Source: Athripsodes cinereus (lineage: Eukaryota > Arthropoda > Insecta > Trichoptera > Leptoceridae). Taken from it: 64,000 nucleotides of DNA. The notes beneath the pieces are model-generated. The model had not been told where the DNA came from. It worked only from the letters and a program-made list of their open reading frames with translations, and searched no databases. The stretch covers positions 5,867,237 through 5,931,236 of the forward strand of contig OX388307.1 in NCBI GenBank assembly GCA_947579605.1, written 5' to 3'. Positions 41,201 through 51,908 of this stretch are shown here, piece by piece. The first letter of the stretch is position 1; every line of letters starts with the position of its first letter. Position numbers and translations under genes: made by a program.

Positions 41201-41610
41201 CATTTACTTGGAGAGGTCCTAGCTTATTATTATTAGCTATAGGATTTTTTTTGTCTGGAACTAAAAGAGTGAATAATAAAAAGAGTCAGCAACTAAATGT
41301 ATGCACGGAAAGAGACTGATAGAAAGAGTGAGAATTGAAAGTGATGAATGTAATGTGAAAGTAGGTTCTCTTACAAGGTTTCGTTTTTACACAATCAATG
41401 TTTGGATAGGGCTACAATGTGAAAGATAACAGCGCCCTCGATTATTTGTCAACTATTTTTTGACAAACTGTATGTATTGTATATATGATTTTGGCACTCA
41501 GAGCTGATTATTATTATGACATGTACCTTTTTTGCTGCTAAATAGATTTTAAGTTCATTTTTTCAATGAGATTGTGTAGTTTTAACTCACGTATTTGGAT
41601 GAATATCTGT
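41201..41610. other. stretch without genes
   Basis: AACAGCGCCCTCGATTATTT at 41430 resembles a motif common in lepidopteran repeats. Not assigned. Confidence 0.38.
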
Positions 41611-41646
41611 TTTTAAACCCGAGCGTTGCCGGGTTATAAAAGCTAG
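41611..41646 (+). mobile_element. Helitron-like 3' end
   Basis: AACCCGAGCGTTGCCGGGTT forms a GC hairpin, followed by ATAAAAGCTAG and then T. Hairpin plus CTAG at an AT target is the classic Helitron 3' end. The 5' part is not found. Confidence 0.5.
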
Positions 41647-42540
41647 TACAAAATAAATCAATGTCAAATAAAATATAATAAAATAAAGCGAAATAATACA
41701 AAAGTGATTAAAGGTAAATAAAATAAAGTAAAGCAGAAAAAAATAAAAAAAATATGTAAAATATATTTTCGTATTCAAGTAAATAAAGTGGAGGCTTTCT
41801 GATGATGATTATGCCAAAATTTAATTCTTGGTATTTACATGATACAGAGAAGGACCTGTTATTTCATGTAGCGGTTTTATGGCAACTGTACCATTGGAAG
41901 ATTGGTACAAACAAACCCTGGTAGATAGATTTAATATTCACATTATTAAAAAATCCTTAAATATGTAAGTATATACTTATATGATGTGTAAAAATTACAT
42001 GTCACACTCGAATAATCGTTAATTGCAAAAACAATGACGTAATTGTGTTTAATATAACTTGTCTTAGAATCTGTATTGGTTATACTGCTAAAGAAAAAAG
42101 CGAAAATAAACAAAATGACTGACATAAAAATCTTAATCCCGGCTTGTGTACTTTTCAGCTCGACCCCGTCTTAAACTTAAGTTTCGATTTAGCTTTTTTC
42201 CATCATAATCGCCACCCATCTGCTAAATTGATGACTGCGTTCATTCCTAACGTATTTTAATGTATGATAAATTATTCCAACAAGAAATAAAAAGTTTTCT
42301 TCAGGGGCGTGGCGATCTTTGAAAATGTTCCTATTAAAATCAGCTTAGCGTAAGATAGATTATTTTAGATATAATTTGTGTGTTATTAATTTTTGTGTTT
42401 TCTTATTATAATTTTACTTTTGTTAACCATTCAATTTTGTATGTAACCAGTGATTAGCCCATTCTGGTTAACGATAATGAAAATGGCCTTTATTCAAAAA
42501 TTTCATACTCAATTTGTTATACCTATCTTTTATAGGATAC
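41647..42540. other. stretch without genes
   Basis: Nothing recognised. Confidence 0.45.
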
Positions 42541-42735
42541 TTGAAAACTTAATATTTCGACCGACGGTACTTAGTGGAAGTTCATGTAAAATTAATAAAA
42601 AATAAAACACTACTATTCATTACTATTACAGCGACTTTATTAATCACTTCACGTCAACCTGATGATGAGAGTGGAAGCTCTAGAAAGCCGGCTCACGATT
42701 AATAAAGCCACAATGGAAGTGCGTAATATAAGCCA
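42541..42735 (+). mobile_element. Penelope-like end, copy 2
   Basis: TTAATATTTCGACCGACGGT, ACTTAGTGGAAGTTCATGT, AATAAAACACT and CGACTTTATTAAT lead to the hammerhead-like core, then ATTAATAAAGCC. The reverse complement of 49587-49825 has the same order, so the two are one family. Confidence 0.58.
42634..42710 (+). ncRNA. hammerhead-ribozyme-like fold
   Basis: Core CTGATGA at 42659-42665. Stem II AGAGT/GCTCT closes a GGAA tetraloop (42668-42681). GAAA at 42683-42686. Stem III AGCC/GGCT (42686-42693) has no loop. C42694 is at the cleavage position. Stem I: CGT (42652-42654) with ACG (42695-42697), then CTTTATTAAT with ATTAATAAAG, with unpaired bases between. Two extra bases after the core make activity uncertain. 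Confidence 0.42.
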
Positions 42736-43394
42736 TTTCTTTATAACTTGATAACTTTTAGATTTTGTAATAGACTTTGAATTTCGGAATCTCTCTGGGT
42801 GAATGTTCTATTTTTGTAAATATTTTGTTACAATGTTTTGTAAATTGGATCAACTATGTATGTATAATAGTTGTAGTAGTGTGTATTTCCGCCTTCCTCC
42901 TGCTATCTTTCTTGTGCAATGTGCATGCATAATTCCACTTTCAAAGCTTTACTTCATCGAGTCAACTCATGTTGTAAGTATCAACGTCTACTTCCGTGTT
43001 GTAGTAACTTTTCCGCGTGAACCAAATGGGAGTTTCCGTATAGGTTGCAAAATATATCGATGAATAAAATGAAAATACATCGAAATCGCTTGTACTCATG
43101 TTTGCTATAATGTTATTTTTTTTTCTTGTCGGTAATCATTAAGGAATTCGTGGAGGGAACTCATCTGGGGGGAGCTGCAAGAGAGACTGTGGCTTTCTGG
43201 GAGGGAATGGGAATATTGACCGTCGTTTGCTGACCGACACGAAAAGAAGAAGATTGAGGATAACAAAGCTAATTTTCAAGTTAATATGAATTTCGACCGC
43301 TTTTTATTTTAAATTTTAATATTTTTATCATAAAAGATATAATGTAGAACGTTACGAGTAAAGTATAATGCTGGTTTCAATATCATAACTTCAT
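42736..43394. other. stretch with an unassigned GC-richer patch
   Basis: 43140-43255 is G-rich (ATCTGGGGGGAGCTGCAAG) and resembles a decayed LINE coding piece, but I cannot match it to a family here. Confidence 0.35.
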
Positions 43395-43540
43395 CGGTAG
43401 CCTGGAGGTAAAGTCTCGGCCTCATGAGGTACGCGATTCGATCCAGGTCCCGACAAACTCCCATTTCACGATACAAGCTCTTATCTTACTGTGATAAGGT
43501 TGTATTTGGGTCTATAATTAAAACCCAGATATGTTCATAT
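43395..43540 (+). repeat. SINE-T1 copy
   Basis: TCGGTAGCCTGGAGGTAAAG, CTCGGCCTCATGAGG, GCGATTCGATCCAGGTCCC (B box variant), AAACTCCCATTTCACGA, GGTTGTATTTGGGTCTATAA. Diverged, no long A tail. Confidence 0.67.
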
Positions 43541-43552
43541 TTTTTCTTCTGC

Positions 43553-43646
43553 TTCTTCAAATGCCTTGTCTGGTCCCCCCAACGTTGGCGATCACCTCGG
43601 CGAACTTGTCCCAGTCCTGCGCTGCTCGGAACAGCTCTTCCATACT
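43553..43646 (-). mobile_element. LINE-E C-terminal tail
   Basis: The minus frame reads SMEELFRAAQDWDKFAEV and IANVGGTRQG, matching 48858-48966. In the 48858 copy GGT is followed by a stop; here it is not. Confidence 0.66.
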
Positions 43647-44786
43647 TAATTTTTAATAAAAAAATATGATTGTTTTCAGATTCTTATGATTTAAGATGTT
43701 TTTAATGATATGATATTTTTGAAAATATTTTATTATAACTTATAATTATTCTATTTTGTTTTCATAAACACACTCCTGTTTTGCATCATTTGTCTTCACA
43801 TCTTCATCTTTGGTATTCCATTTAATCCTAGGAAATGTTGTGATTACGATTATTTTTCATACGATTTATAAATTATAATAATTTTTTTCTTTGTAGTATT
43901 TCATGAGGAAGATTATTATATATTAAGTAGGTATTTTTTTAAATATTAATAAGTATTGTAACGCATTTTATGTTATGGATAAGAATTTAAAGTATTTTTA
44001 TTAAAAAATTCACGATGATTTTGTAACACCAATTGAATCACTAAATTGATTGAACAGACAAAACAACTTAGTACAAGGAGTACAAGGCACAAAGTCTTCA
44101 ACGCGTTGCACTGCGCTGCGCTGGTTGGCTGTAAGAGTAGAGTAGATAGGAAGATATTATGGATGAAGAAAGGAGATGAAGAAATATGTGATAGGGAGGG
44201 GGAGGCTTTAGCGGGATGTATATCATTATTATTATTATTAGTGGTGGAACGGATAGTAATTTTTCTAATACCGGATTTCAGTTTCGAAAAAAATACTCAA
44301 TAAAATATTTGGGCACTGTCTTGACGTATTTAGTTTAGAGCAAATTATCTTCTTCAAAATAGAGGTAAGTAATATTAAAAACTCCACCCTGTCTTACCCA
44401 TAGATGATACAGGAATGTGTGAATCTATATTGTCCATAGTCTTCATGTGAATTTTTCGTAAGGGATGGCTAAAGTTCGCCTAAAGGGCTCCCCATGACAA
44501 AATCCTCTCAACTGTTTTATAAGCTGTCAAAAATCATTTTCTCTCATTGAATTTAGCATCTGACTCCTAAATCCTTTTCCCTTTCCCTATGCATGTGCAC
44601 GCTGCAATTTAATATGTTATACTTTTATTATTATGTGTCCGTAAGTGCATTGTTGCTTGCATGTGTTCTTTTTCTTTTCTTTTGTTTACTTTGTGTTGTA
44701 TTTTTATTTCTTTTATGACTGTTGATATGTAAGGATGTATATATGTATGCATGTGTTTTTTTATTTAATTTTAATTTTAGTTAGGT
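43647..44786. other. stretch without a supported gene
   Basis: The open frame 44046-44303 and the patch GGGCTCCCCATGACAAAATC (44487) show no known motif. The latter loosely resembles GATGTTTCCAATAACAAAAC at 55566, so a LINE body is possible. 44580-44786 is probably the 3' untranslated part of the LINE-G copy that follows. Confidence 0.35.
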
Positions 44787-44945
44787 ATGGGTTAGTTGGA
44801 AGACATCGCATTTTAGCGATAAACTCACCCTCTGTACATTGATTTTATAATTGTTATTTTTATGACACTATTTCATTATGTAATATTGTAACCAATGAAC
44901 AGTGAAAAATAAAATAAACAAATAAATAAATAAATAAAAAAAACG
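44787..44945 (+). mobile_element. LINE-G 3' end, only plus copy
   Basis: TGGGTTAGTTGGAAGACATC, hairpin ATCGCATTTTAGCGAT (44804-44820), AAACTCACCCTCTGTACATT, GTAACCAATGAACAGTGAAA and an AAATA/AAAT tail (44918-44942). Confidence 0.78.
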
Positions 44946-44989
44946 TTATATCCTCCGACTCCGGAGTTTTACAATATATATATTACACA

Positions 44990-45140
44990 CCATCAAGACA
45001 ATTCTCACAAGTGGGGTAGCCTAAGAACTAACCACATGTAATAAACGTGTAAGTCGTCCTCTCTGCGTCAATTAAAGTTAAAACCTTCAGGACGGGTGGC
45101 ATGCCTCATCGTTCAATATTGTTGATGATAATTGTCTAAT
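44990..45140 (-). repeat. SINE-A 3' half
   Basis: CACCATCAAGACAATTCTC, CACAAGTGGGGTAGCCTAAG, AATAAACGTGTAAGTCGTCC, TTCAGGACGGGTGGCATGCC, TCATCG. Confidence 0.62.
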
Positions 45141-45894
45141 ACGTGAGTTTTTACGAACTAAGAGACTCTAAGAACTCTCTAAAGCTTCTACAAAATGTGA
45201 TAATTTACCAGGGGTGACTCTACGGTATTTTTCTAATATATTGACTTTGGTGTAGGAATATCGAGCAAATATTCGATATTTAAAGCAAGATCGGAAATCG
45301 GAAAGTTCCGAATATTTGATTCATCTCTAATTATTATAGTAAGAAAAGCAGCAAGTTTAATTTTATAATTATACCTCCATAGGGTCTTCAGCTCTGTTCA
45401 GGGGATCCACTGCATTCAGTTGATGAGATTATTATAACGATCACTCTTAAGAATATATTATAAAATATTTCTTCACAGAAAATTTAAGGGGAATGCTGCC
45501 TTTTTTTAGCTTATTTATTTGTTAGATGGCATGTGATGTGCACTGGGACCTAAACGATCTAATGTTACTCCTCTTATTTTGCTCATCTGATGTTGACCAG
45601 TTAAAAAAAAAACTTGCTAAACTCAGAAATCTTAATATGCATAAGACTTTTGGCGGTTCTAAGGTGTACAGACATGTTTCTTCTTACTTCCATCCAGTGC
45701 TTGCCTTGTGTCTTGAGTCTGCCAAGAGTGCCGCAGAGTCTCAATTTCTTTGAATGATGTGCTTTTGAAGCGAATGTGCAATGCATCTCCAACTTAAAGC
45801 TTATTTAATATAATTCTCTGTTGATTGTTACAAAATAAAGAAAAACATCATAAATAACAATGAACGAGAAGTTGACGAGATTGTTTATTTATTT
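45141..45894. other. stretch with an unassigned open segment 45526-45792
   Basis: Both strands are open across 45600-45750. The minus strand (LKTQGKHWMEVRRN and similar) looks more transposon-like, but I cannot identify it. The rest is AT-rich. Confidence 0.33.
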
Positions 45895-46000
45895 TATTTA
45901 TTTATTTATTACATTTTACAGGGATACAAATAGTCATAAACAAGTGACAATAAACACAATCATATGAAGCCATAAATGGACCAGTAAAGTCCCTTATCAT
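45895..46000 (-). repeat. possible LINE 3' end (family I)
   Basis: A TTTA repeat, ATTTTACAGGGATACAAATA, GTGACAATAAACACAATC, AAATGGACCAGTAAAGTCCC. Related to 35393-35512. Confidence 0.3.
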
Positions 46001-46017
46001 TCTCTCTCTCTCTGGTT

Positions 46018-46720
46018 TCAATCCTGGGATTGGTTTGCAGCAATTATCTCTTTAATTCTTCTCCTCCACTCCTCCCTGTCTTGTGCGGTTCTTTTGAATT
46101 CTGCATATGATGAGCAGCGCATGTCCACCAGCAGGTCCTCCAGGTACTCTCGGCGTGGGCGTCCCCTAGAGTTTGTCCTCTCGGTCATACCCTCCATTAC
46201 GGCATGCAAGAGGCCTTCTTGTCGTATTACATGGCCGATCCACCTTGCACGCCTTTCTGACAAAATCTTGAGCAGGTGCCTTCCTCCTTCGATTCTTTGA
46301 AGAACTTATTCGTTTGTGATGTGGTCTCTCCAGGAAATTCCTAATAGTCTTCTATAGGTCCACATCTCAAACGCCTCTAGTCTTCGTTTATCTCTTTCAG
46401 ATAGGCACCATGTCTCGCAGCCGTACATCAGGATACTCCATACATAGGTCTTAATGAGGAGTATTCTCAGTCTCAGGTCTATATTGTTTGATTATATTAT
46501 TTTCGACTTTTTATTAAATGCAAGTCTAGCCTGTTGTATACGGCTGTCGACCTCACTCTTAGACCGACCGTCCCATGTTATTTTGCTCCCGAGGTATACA
46601 AACTCCTTGGTGTTCTTTAGTGGTATTCCCAACATCACTACTCTCATCTTACCAATATGTAATACAAACAATGAATGCAACAACAGTGCCAGACATGTAA
46701 AATCAAACAATCCTGAGCAT
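46018..46720 (-). mobile_element. LINE-C2 RT tail, longest LINE-C-type frame
   Basis: The minus strand gives, in order: GIPLKNTKEFVYLGSKITWD, EVDSRIQQARLAFNKK, KTYVWSILMYGCETW, RLEAFEMWTYRRLLGISW, RDHITNE followed by one stop, then RHLLKILSERRARWIGHVI, GRPRREYLEDLL and EEWRRRIKEIIA, and a stop at 46018. The Y-L-G-S and LMYGCETW motifs place this after the RT catalytic domain. It needs one frameshift near 46490 and one stop to be ignored. Retained length about 230 codons. Confidence 0.82.
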
Positions 46721-46929
46721 GAGACAAATACAAAAGAATAAAATTAAATAAAAAAAAAAACAATATGAATATGCTAAAATTCATAATAAGATTAATAAAC
46801 ATACAAAACAAGCAAGATAATTTAAAATTGTTTTTAAAATTTGTTTTTATAATTGTTGTTTATCACAATATTGCGATTTCTTCCAACTCACCTACCCATC
46901 AATCATTACTTTTACATAACATAATTGAC
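46721..46929. other. stretch without genes
   Basis: AT-rich; nothing recognised. Confidence 0.4.
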
Positions 46930-47025
46930 ACCAATTCAAAACTATGTTGGTTGAAGCAAGATTCAAATCTCGGATCCCTAAATCGAAAATCTAAGACTCT
47001 TCCTTCAGGTTACCGAAAGACGAGT
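46930..47025 (-). repeat. tRNA-like SINE relic
   Basis: On the minus strand TTCGGTAACCTGAAGGAAGA and GTCTTAGATTTTCG, then GATCCGAGATTTGAATCTTG. Related in style to SINE-T1 (GGTAGCCTGGAGG) but with a damaged B box. Confidence 0.36.
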
Positions 47026-47869
47026 AAACCCTTTTTTATTATTTTCGCTTGGATATGAGTTTTTCTTTATTATTATATTATTTATTTGTGAAAATAGAGT
47101 AACAACGAAATGTGAACATATTATTTCTATTTTTTGTGTTTTTTTTATTTGCTGAAATATCTTACATACAAAGCGCTAGAGAAAGGGATTATAAGGAATT
47201 TATTTTTTTGAGAAGAAAAATAACGGAAAAATTCGAAGTTTTCATCATCCGTCCATATATAAACTCGTTTAGCTATTTTTCGCCCTCAAATGTTTAATTT
47301 GAAAGCTTAAGACGGGCACAAAAATATTTTTATTCAGAATGGTTTCGTGACAACTATGTTACCTCATCCTAAATAATTACTTTATTAATTGTCGAATAAA
47401 AATATTACATTTAAATGAAGTCTTCTAGGCAGACATAGATATATTATTATTTTTTTCCACTTACAGCCAAAAATCTACTTATTTCTACAAGAATCGTGCA
47501 TTTTCAGATTTCCGATAGAGTTTAAAAATCATCTAATGTCTCTATTGACTTAATTCATCTTCATAACACAAACATATAATTACTATGATAGTAAAGTACG
47601 ACCTGCACGAGTTGACCACCGAGTTGATAAAAATATTACCATTGAAATTTTAGGGCAGAATGTCAGATATATTAATTTAAAAAAAATGCTATAGAAATGT
47701 TCAGGGGTTAAACTATTCGACACATCAACCGAGATTTGTGTATCTCTGGCGTAAAAAAAATTATTACGACATATTATAAAAACCTAACATATTCTTATAA
47801 CAAAATGGATTTTACTTCTTTTGATCTTTGAAAGATTTTTGTGAAGGACGAAATAAATAACACGCATTT
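47026..47869. other. AT-rich stretch without genes
   Basis: Nothing recognised. Confidence 0.45.
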
Positions 47870-47990
47870 TTATATGGCCCGCAATAACATATCCTTAAAA
47901 AGTGTTTTCGCTTCCATAACATTCGTCCAGTTCTTCATAATATATACACGTGGAGAAGCAACACGATTCTCAGTCATCCACGATTTTCTC
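47870..47990 (-). mobile_element. LINE-A decayed fragment
   Basis: TATCCTTAAAAAGTGTTTTC, GCTTCCATAACATTCGTCCA, GTTCTTCATAATATATACAC and GTGGAGAAGCAACACGATTC follow LINE-A 14070-14200 and 22690-22810. Confidence 0.42.
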
Positions 47991-48465
47991 ATATTCATAA
48001 CTTATTTTAACAATATGTAATTATGTACCTATGTTTTCTATTTATTATATATTTGAAATTGAATGCGCGGTTCTCTGTAATTTTAATAATACGTATTATA
48101 TTATTTTATATTTGTTACGATCTTTTTTATTAAACATTATTATTATTGTCATCGTCATCTGAGAAGAAAGAACTTGGAGTGTTTTTAGAATTGGCTGGAT
48201 TGAATATTTTCAATTATACTTATCGTTTCGTTCTTAGATCAAGATGGTGCTTTATTAGCGTAATAAAAATCGCTCATTCTCTCTTTCTATATCTCTCTAT
48301 CTTCCTCTCCGTTGTAAATTGTTTTTTTTTTTAATAAAACAAGACTCTTTTTATAATATTAATAATATGTATGTTATATCTGTTTTCATTTTTATATTAT
48401 CATTCTGAATAAAAATGTCTGTGATGGATATAACTTCTTATTATTTAAGCGTTTTATTTATCATA
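47991..48465. other. stretch without genes
   Basis: The plus frame 48146-48334 has no supporting signal. Nothing recognised. Confidence 0.4.
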
Positions 48466-48528
48466 TGCAACTGGTCTGCTGGCTACCCCACTTGTGGGTT
48501 ATGCCGTGATGGTATATTAGTAGTAGTC
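48466..48528 (+). repeat. SINE-A 3' terminus with TAG tail
   Basis: ATGCAACTGGTCTGCTGGCT, ACCCCACTTGTGGGTTATGC, CGTGATGGTATATTAGTAGT. Confidence 0.63.
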
Positions 48529-48640
48529 TATTTATTTATTCACCATTATACATCAACAGTCACATCATAATATGAGATGATACACTGTAAAAATGACAAT
48601 AATTGCATCCCCTTACAGGCTTAAATGTAGTGTTACTTGA
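48529..48640 (-). repeat. possible LINE 3' end (family H)
   Basis: TATTTATTTATTCACCATTA, then AATTGCATCCCCTTACAGGC. The same layout (TATTTATTTATTTC, GCCCCTTTACAGGC) occurs at 57520-57632. Confidence 0.3.
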
Positions 48641-48712
48641 ATCAGTTAACTGTTAAACTCCATTCAATAATATTTTTCGAATGTTTCGTGATTAACACTG
48701 TGGAAATCCATA

Positions 48713-48807
48713 TTTATTATTAATTTATATTAAAAGAAACTTTATATTTTCCACTAGAAAATATTTCAGTGGAAAATACAAAGTTCCTTTTAATATAAAT
48801 TAATAAT
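48713..48807. repeat. 43-bp inverted repeat
   Basis: TTTATTATTAATTTATATTA ... TTTTCCACT (48713-48755) is mirrored at 48767-48807 around AGAAAATATTTC. CCATTCAATA flanks it on the left (48660) and right (48808), so the pair may mark a larger insertion. Confidence 0.6.
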
Positions 48808-48857
48808 CCATTCAATAGTTTACAATTGGAAATAATTATTTCTTCTTCTTCTTTCTG

Positions 48858-48966
48858 TGCCATGTCAGGTCCCCCCGACGTTGGCGATCACTCCGGCGAA
48901 AACCTCCCTGTCCTGTGCTGCTCTGAACAGGTCATCCACTGTCCTCATTCCGGTCCATTCCCTAAT
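48858..48966 (-). mobile_element. LINE-E C-terminal tail
   Basis: The minus frame reads REWTGMRTVDDLFRAAQDRE and VFAGVIANVGGT, then stop. Same tail as 7771 and 43553. Confidence 0.72.
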
Positions 48967-49586
48967 ATATAAATAATTATTTGTAGAATTAAAAATAGGT
49001 AATTTTTTAATATTAAATATAAAAAGGGAACCGTTTATTTATTATAATTATTTGTTTGTGGAATTGATAGACTCCCGTCGATCAATTAAAACAAAATTAT
49101 CAAAATTATCGACTTGTTGAATTACGGAACTGGACATTCAACATGTAATTTTTGTTTAGGGCTCTTTACACGAAGCGTCTGTCGTTATTGCAATATTTTG
49201 CAGTACAATGTAATATTTCATCTGTTCTGATTAATAAATGAATAATTATTGGAAACGAATCATTATAAATGATATAATTACGGTCGTAGAATCACGAAAG
49301 CGTCTCTTCTCATGATTTTATAATGAAGCTATACCATTTGTTTTGTGTAATTCAACTTTTATTATTTACATATAAAAGCTACCCAAAATCACCGTGGAAC
49401 AAAATTGTTTGAAAGCATCTTAAAATTATTATTGAAATTCGACACATTATTCCATAGTACTAGAAGTGATGTCCGCGCACTGTTCTAAGTCGATGGTAAA
49501 TGAAAAATTGGTCAAGCTATGGATATATAAAACTGTTTTTTTTTATATTAGATATTTATTAAATAAGAATAATAAAATTAAGCACT
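48967..49586. other. AT-rich stretch without genes
   Basis: Nothing recognised. Confidence 0.45.
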
Positions 49587-49825
49587 TAATTAAAATAAAA
49601 CACTTATTTGTAGTATATCCACGGTGACTTTTTATTGGACGCGAGCCGGCTTTCTTGCCGGCGAAACTTTTCGCCAGCCTGATGTTGAGAGCGGAAGCTC
49701 TTGAAAGCCGGCTCGCGTCCAATAAAAAGTCACCGTGGATATACTACAAATAAGTGTTTTATTTTAATTAATTCAACATGAATTTCCACCAAGTACCGTC
49801 GGTTGAAAATATCAACTTTAAAATT
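49587..49825 (-). mobile_element. Penelope-like palindromic end, copy 3
   Basis: Arms TTAATTAAAATAAAACACTT ... GCCGGCTTTC (49587-49654) and the perfect complement (49703-49770) enclose a 48-base loop. The tail AAGTACCGTCGGTTGAAAAT is the complement of the leader in the 42541 copy. Perfect arms suggest a young or gene-converted palindrome. Confidence 0.62.
49679..49720 (+). ncRNA. hammerhead-like core with altered box
   Basis: CTGATGT (49679-49685) differs from CTGATGA at the last core base. Stem II AGAGC/GCTCT with GGAA loop is perfect. GAAA is at 49703-49706. AGCC/GGCT stem III without a loop; C49714 follows. The change at the conserved A makes self-cleavage unlikely. Confidence 0.35.
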
Positions 49826-50107
49826 AAGCACACTAGTCCAGTAAAAAAATTTAAAAGTTTGGTCTCCGATTTTTTGATTGATGAGGGTAGAGATAGATGT
49901 AGGGAGATGTTTTCTTTGTTGATTTAGAATTGTGAGTGTTCTTGTCTTTTATGTTTCTATGTGTTATGTTATATGTTTCTATCATCTTTTTGTACTATTG
50001 TAATGTTTATGTTGTTTGTTGTTAGCCCCAATACAGGTGCATTGTACCTAGTGGGGCAGCAACACCAACGCATTGTTTATTGTTACATAAATAATGATGT
50101 AAATATT
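49826..50107. other. stretch without genes, LINE 3' region-like
   Basis: AGCCCCAATACAGGTGCATT and CTAGTGGGGCAGCAACACC near 50025 look like a LINE 3' untranslated part, not proven by a second copy here. Confidence 0.35.
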
Positions 50108-50370
50108 TTACTACTACTACTACTACTATACCATCACGGCATATCCCACAAGTGGGGTAGCCAGCAGACCAGCTGCATATAATAAACATGCAAGCTGTCC
50201 TCTCCGTGCCAATATAAAATCAAGACATTCAGGATGGGTGGCAAGCCTCATCGCTGAATTTAAGATGTAAAATGTCTTATTTTTTCGAACACCTGCCTTT
50301 TACAGGACACTCGAAAACTTACGAATAAGAGTGGGAGACCAATTCTTTACCGGGTGCTCCACGGGATAAA
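50108..50370 (-). repeat. SINE-A reference copy (complete)
   Basis: The best preserved copy. Its own 3' end is the complement of a TAC run (50112-50126) plus TATACCATCACGGCATATCC. It then runs CACAAGTGGGGTAGCCAGCA, CATTCAGGATGGGTGGCAAG, AACACCTGCCTTTTACAGGA, CGAAAACTTACGAATAAGAG to its 5' GGTGCTCCACGGGAT. Length about 260 bp, no coding frame, no clear tRNA boxes, so the head class is unknown. Confidence 0.86.
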
Positions 50371-50842
50371 AATATTTTATGAATAAATAAGTAAATATTT
50401 TATGAATAAAGAAATTTGAATTTGAATAATATTATTTATGTATGTTTGAATATATATGTTTGAAATAGGATTTCTGTTAGTGCAAGTTCAAGATGATAAA
50501 GGTATGTTTAGTTTCTAAAAGTTATCATTGAAAAAAATTAGCGGTTGAAATTCACAATAATTTCCCGTTGAATAAGCTTAACTCATAAAACCCAATCACG
50601 TTTACTAAAATTTTAGAGGTAAATCTAGTTCAATTAATTAATTCAATGAGAAAATTTCAAACAAGGCTGATGACTTGAAGACTATCAAAAAGAATATCAA
50701 AGTTTTAGACTTCATGTGGACATTAATGTACTAAAATAATTACCAAGAAAGTGGGCGAAAATTTCGTTATAAAAGTATGGATTTGGTTCCGTGGGTGAAA
50801 TTTTTTTTTCAGACAAATCGATGTATCGAACTATCATTTAAT
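50371..50842. other. stretch without genes
   Basis: Nothing recognised. Confidence 0.42.
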
Positions 50843-50955
50843 GTATTTATTTATTTATTCTTTACTGTACATTGGTTACAAGCAATTCCATAGAAAGAAA
50901 ACATTCAACTTAAATACAATTAATATACCACCAGAGGGCGAATTTGTCAAATATT
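50843..50955 (-). mobile_element. LINE-G 3' end, decayed
   Basis: TATTTATTTATTTATTCTTT, ACTGTACATTGGTTACAAGC, ACCACCAGAGGGCGAATTTG. The hairpin is lost. Confidence 0.56.
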
Positions 50956-51534
50956 CAAACTAAATACTACTTACAAGATGTACGTTTGTAAACAGAATTC
51001 AGTTTCTCGCATAAGATTTGTGTTTCAACAAACTTAAGTTGAAACATATACACTGTTTATTTAGAAAATTATGATTTTCTCTTTCCTCCTTTTTTACATT
51101 TTGACTCTTTAATAGTCATTTTCAATATTAGATACTATTGTGCGATATGTGAGCTAGCAAAAATAATAGTCTTACAAATGACAAAATTTAAATTTTATAA
51201 TTATTGAATATAAAATCAGAAGTGTAACGCAGATAACATGAATATTTTACAAATAATGCTTCTTCTCTTTATTATGTACTACTTAACTTACTTACTTCTC
51301 TTAATATAATAATAATTATTATTATTATAAGACTTGAAGAGAGAGGCCCAGAATAATAAACCCTTGAATTAATTCGTCATTGAGAAGCGGTGTGGAGAAC
51401 TGTGACTGTGTGTAAGGCCCTTTACACACTTTGTCAATTGATGTCGCCTACTTACATCAAAATAATCGGCGGCATAATTTCTCTTATATCCAATCATTAA
51501 AGAAGGAAAACGGAGATATACCAGGATCATCATC
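50956..51534. other. stretch without genes
   Basis: Nothing recognised. Confidence 0.42.
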
Positions 51535-51840
51535 TTGCCCGAAAACCAGCCTCCTTCGTTCATAGCGTTTCTGTGCGAATCGAGGGCGCCAATCTCTTCC
51601 ATTCACATTTTTAGCTCTCTGATGTCGTTTTCATAAGAACGATTTTTTGTGAAAGAGGGACTTTTGATCCATCAGAATCCTTGTGGACGAAAGAACATTG
51701 CTCTTTTAGCCATTTATCACTGGACATTCTCAAACATGGCGCAAACAGGACCATCGTCACTCCTGTATTACAGAGACTAATCTTTGTTGAAGGCGCTGGG
51801 GCACAATATCATTTATGACATGCTCATTCTACCAAACAAC
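51535..51840 (-). mobile_element. LINE-B RT tail, decayed frame
   Basis: GAAAACCAGCCTCCTTCGTT, CATAGCGTTTCTGTGCG, GAAAGAACATTGCTCTTTTA, GGACCATCGTCACTCCTGTA and TTTATGACATGCTCATTCTA are the counterpart of 62945-63230. Frame destroyed. Confidence 0.72.
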
Positions 51841-51908
51841 CAAAATCAATAGAAATACAAGTCCTAATGCCCTCCAAATTAGAAATTATAATTTAGAAAA
51901 AATACATA

